From NCBI RefSeq assembly GCF_002217755.1, contig NZ_BCFL01000016.1, positions 62,001 through 126,000 of the forward strand: a stretch of DNA of 64,000 nucleotides, given 5' to 3'. Under the pieces are notes generated by a model. The model searched no databases, had not been told where the DNA came from, and saw nothing but the letters and a program-made list of their open reading frames with translations. The translations under genes and the position numbers were made by a program. Shown piece after piece: positions 61,899 to 64,000 of this stretch (positions are counted from its first letter, which is position 1; every line of letters starts with the position of its first letter). The DNA comes from Streptomyces hyaluromycini (GTDB lineage Bacteria; Actinomycetota; Actinomycetes; Streptomycetales; Streptomycetaceae).

Positions 61899-63338
61899 CT
61901 ACGCGTCCAGCGACGTCATCACGTGCTTGATCCGCGTGTAGTCGTCGAACCCGTACGCCGACAGGTCCTTGCCGTACCCGGACTTCTTGAACCCGCCGTG
62001 CGGCATCTCCGCGACCAGCGGGATGTGCGTGTTGATCCACACGCAGCCGAAGTCCAGCTTCTTGGACATCCGCATCGCGCGCCCGTGGTCCTTGGTCCAC
62101 ACCGAGGACGCCAGCGCGTACTCGACGCCGTTGGCCCACTCCACGGCCTGGTCCTCGTCCGTGAAGGACTGGACGGTGATGACCGGCCCGAAGACCTCGT
62201 TCTGGATGATCTCGTCGTCCTGCTTAAGGCCCGAGACGACGGTCGGCGCGTAGAAGTACCCCTTGTCACCGACCCGCTGCCCGCCGGTCTCGACCTTGGC
62301 GTGGGCGGGAAGCCGCTCGATGAAGCCGGAGACCTGCTTCAGCTGGTTCGGGTTGTTCAACGGCCCGTACAGCACGTCCTCGTCGTCCGGCTGGCCCGTC
62401 TTCGTCTCGGCCGCGGCCTTCGCGAGCGCCGCGACGAACTCGTCGTGGATCGACTCCTGGACCAGCACCCGGGTCGCCGCCGTACAGTCCTGGCCGGCGT
62501 TGAAGAAGCCCGCGACGGAGATGTCCTCGACGGCCTTGGCGATGTCCGTGTCCTCGAAGACGACGACCGGCGCCTTGCCGCCCAGCTCCAGGTGGACCCG
62601 CTTGACGTCCTTGGCCGCGGACTCGGCGACCGACATGCCGGCCCGCACGGAACCGGTGATGGAGGCCATCGCCGGGGTCGGGTGCTCGACCATCAGCCGG
62701 CCGGTGTCACGGTCGCCGGTGACGACGTTGAAGACGCCCTTCGGCAGGATCCCGCCGATGATGTCCGCGATCAGGACGGTCGACGCAGGCGTGGTGTCCG
62801 ACGGCTTCAGCACGACCGTGTTGCCCGCGGCGATCGCCGGGGCGAACTTCCACACGGCCATCATCATCGGGTAGTTCCACGGCGCGACCTGCGCGCAGAC
62901 GCCGACCGGCTCGCGGCGGATGATGGAGGTCATCCCCTCCATGTACTCGCCGGCCGACCGGCCCTCCAGCATCCGGGCCGCGCCCGCGAAGAACCGGATC
63001 TGGTCGACCATCGGCGGGATCTCCTCGGAGCGGGTGAGCCCGGTCGGCTTGCCGGTGTTCTCCACCTCCGCCGCGATGAGTTCCTCGGCCCGCTCCTCGA
63101 ACGCGTCCGCGATCTTCAGCAGGGCCTTCTGCCGCTCGGCGGGCGTGGTGTCGCGCCAGCCCGGGAAGGCCGCGGCCGCGGCCGCCATCGCGGCGTCGAC
63201 GTCCGCCGCCCCGGACAGCGGGGCCGTCGCGTACGCCTCGCCGGTCGCGGGGTTGACCACCTCGGTGGTCCGTCCGTCGGCGGCGTCCCGGAACTCACCG
63301 TCGATGTAATTGCGCAGACGACGCAGCTCGGTGCTCAC
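61899..63338 (-). CDS. Gamma-aminobutyraldehyde dehydrogenase
   Basis: 479 residues. Oxidises 4-aminobutyraldehyde from putrescine to GABA. Catalytic Cys in NAGQDCTAATR, base Glu in VHLELGGKAP, Asn in APWNYPMMMA. It resembles the enzyme at 19012-20547 but is shorter and lacks its N-terminal extension. GTG 63338 follows GGAGGG by 6 bases. The divergent Lrp/AsnC gene is the likely regulator. Confidence 0.92.
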   Translation of the reverse strand: MSTELRRLRNYIDGEFRDAADGRTTEVVNPATGEAYATAPLSGAADVDAAMAAAAAAFPGWRDTTPAERQKALLKIADAFEERAEELIAAEVENTGKPTGLTRSEEIPPMVDQIRFFAGAARMLEGRSAGEYMEGMTSIIRREPVGVCAQVAPWNYPMMMAVWKFAPAIAAGNTVVLKPSDTTPASTVLIADIIGGILPKGVFNVVTGDRDTGRLMVEHPTPAMASITGSVRAGMSVAESAAKDVKRVHLELGGKAPVVVFEDTDIAKAVEDISVAGFFNAGQDCTAATRVLVQESIHDEFVAALAKAAAETKTGQPDDEDVLYGPLNNPNQLKQVSGFIERLPAHAKVETGGQRVGDKGYFYAPTVVSGLKQDDEIIQNEVFGPVITVQSFTDEDQAVEWANGVEYALASSVWTKDHGRAMRMSKKLDFGCVWINTHIPLVAEMPHGGFKKSGYGKDLSAYGFDDYTRIKHVMTSLDA

Positions 63339-63356
63339 TGCCGGCCCTCCAAGTTC

Positions 63357-63408
63357 GGGTGTCCATTGACTGAGACACCCACACTAATCCGAGCCCCCAC
63401 GTTTTCAA
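63357..63408 (-). promoter_or_regulatory. Promoter and inverted repeat of the aminobutyraldehyde dehydrogenase gene
   Basis: On the - strand TTGAAA (63408-63403) and TAGTGT (63386-63381) are 16 bases apart. Just downstream, GGGTGTC-N10-GACACCC (63357-63380) covers the expected transcript start: an operator or leader hairpin. Confidence 0.6.
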
Positions 63409-63503
63409 CACCCCCACGGCCGCCGCGTCTGCGAAATCCGCAATCTGCGACACCTGAAACAACGAATTTCATCGATGCGGCCTTGCGGAACCGTCGAGAC
63501 GTC

Positions 63504-64000
63504 GTGCACAGTGAGGTCGTGGCCAGTCGAAGCGCAGACCAGAGGGACTCGTCCCGCGAGTCCAGGAACGGCACCCCCCAGTTGGACGCCGTTTCCCTCG
63601 CCATCATCCAGCAGCTCCAGGAGGACGGCCGCCGTCCGTACGCCGCGATCGGCAAGGCCGTGGGCCTGTCGGAGGCGGCCGTGCGCCAGCGCGTCCAGAA
63701 GCTGCTGGACCAGGGCGTGATGCAGATCGTCGCCGTCACGGACCCGCTCACCGTGGGCTTCCGCCGGCAGGCGATGGTCGGCGTCAACGTCGAGGGCGAT
63801 GTCGAGTCGATAGCCGACGCGCTGACGGCCATGTCGGAAGTCGAGTACGTGGTGATGACCGCGGGCTCGTTCGACATCCTCGCGGAGATCGTCTGCGAGG
63901 ACGACGACCACCTGCTGGACGTCATCAACAAACGCATCCGGGCGCTGCCCGGCGTGCGCTCCACCGAAAGCTTCGTCTATCTGAAGCTGAAGAAGCAGAC
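63504..64000 (+). CDS. Lrp/AsnC-family regulator, 3' end outside window
   Basis: At least 165 residues. HTH at about 35-80 (QLDAVSLAIIQQLQEDGR, IGKAVGLSEAAVRQRVQKLL), then the ligand-binding RAM domain (VGVNVEGDVESIADAL, TAGSFDILAEIVCED). GTG 63504 or GTG 63519 is the start; no strong ribosome site decides. It is divergent from the aminobutyraldehyde dehydrogenase and probably controls it in response to an amino acid or polyamine-derived signal. Confidence 0.88.
   Translation, partial: MHSEVVASRSADQRDSSRESRNGTPQLDAVSLAIIQQLQEDGRRPYAAIGKAVGLSEAAVRQRVQKLLDQGVMQIVAVTDPLTVGFRRQAMVGVNVEGDVESIADALTAMSEVEYVVMTAGSFDILAEIVCEDDDHLLDVINKRIRALPGVRSTESFVYLKLKKQ

Overview
The window is high-GC actinobacterial chromosome, almost certainly Streptomyces. 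The evidence is GC-rich third codon positions, GTG/TTG starts, several probable leaderless starts, Tat signals on lipoproteins, a DasR-type chitinase operator, and gene families and gene order typical of that genus. No rRNA, tRNA or CRISPR array was recognised.

Layout, left to right. 1-2433 is the 3' part of a GH3 glycosidase. 2660-9774 is a GABA/semialdehyde block: an aldehyde dehydrogenase, a PucR-type regulator, a membrane-anchored P-loop ATPase and gabT. A PAP2 phosphatase and a GH18 chitinase follow with overlapping 3' ends. 12784-20547 (- strand) is a polyamine uptake and catabolism operon: aldehyde dehydrogenase, PotD, PotA, PotB, PotC and a FAD amine oxidase, with a small hypothetical gene after it. 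20757-24170 holds NADAR, DUF4190, adenosine deaminase and glycerophosphodiesterase genes. 24251-32334 holds a membrane-fused ECF sigma factor, a secreted serine hydrolase, an ABC exporter with its NarL-type two-component system, and an orphan response regulator with a degenerate receiver.

32335-35805 is a small regulatory district: a 109-bp MITE-like element, an NTF2-like gene behind two identical operators, an SDR gene, and a Tat-exported metallo-hydrolase divergent from a MarR gene. 36062-41864 holds malic enzyme, LysR, an MFS carrier, DUF3291 and a SufR-like regulator. 42330-49969 is a myo-inositol catabolic cluster (iolE-like, iolC, Cgl0159-type aldolase, iolB, iolD, iolA). It is interrupted by decayed fragments of ALDH, SDR and LacI genes; a second LacI fragment lies at 52856-53311. 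50051-55071 holds an unknown lipoprotein/membrane-protein pair, a dienelactone hydrolase and a secreted lipase. 55211-58965 pairs a ROK regulator with a divergent catB-catA-catC operon, next to a truncated amidase remnant. 59165-60082 is an EndoH-like enzyme. The right end returns to polyamines: a second PotD, a second gamma-aminobutyraldehyde dehydrogenase and a divergent Lrp/AsnC regulator cut by the window end.

Functionally, most of the window serves scavenging: polyamines to GABA to the TCA cycle, chitin and glycans, inositol, catechol, and nucleosides. The least explained items are the sigma factor fused to its own zinc-finger, membrane and C-terminal domain, the paired-operator promoter at 33028-33060, the leader hairpin that could hide a ribosome binding site at 13231-13291, and the gene debris around the inositol cluster.
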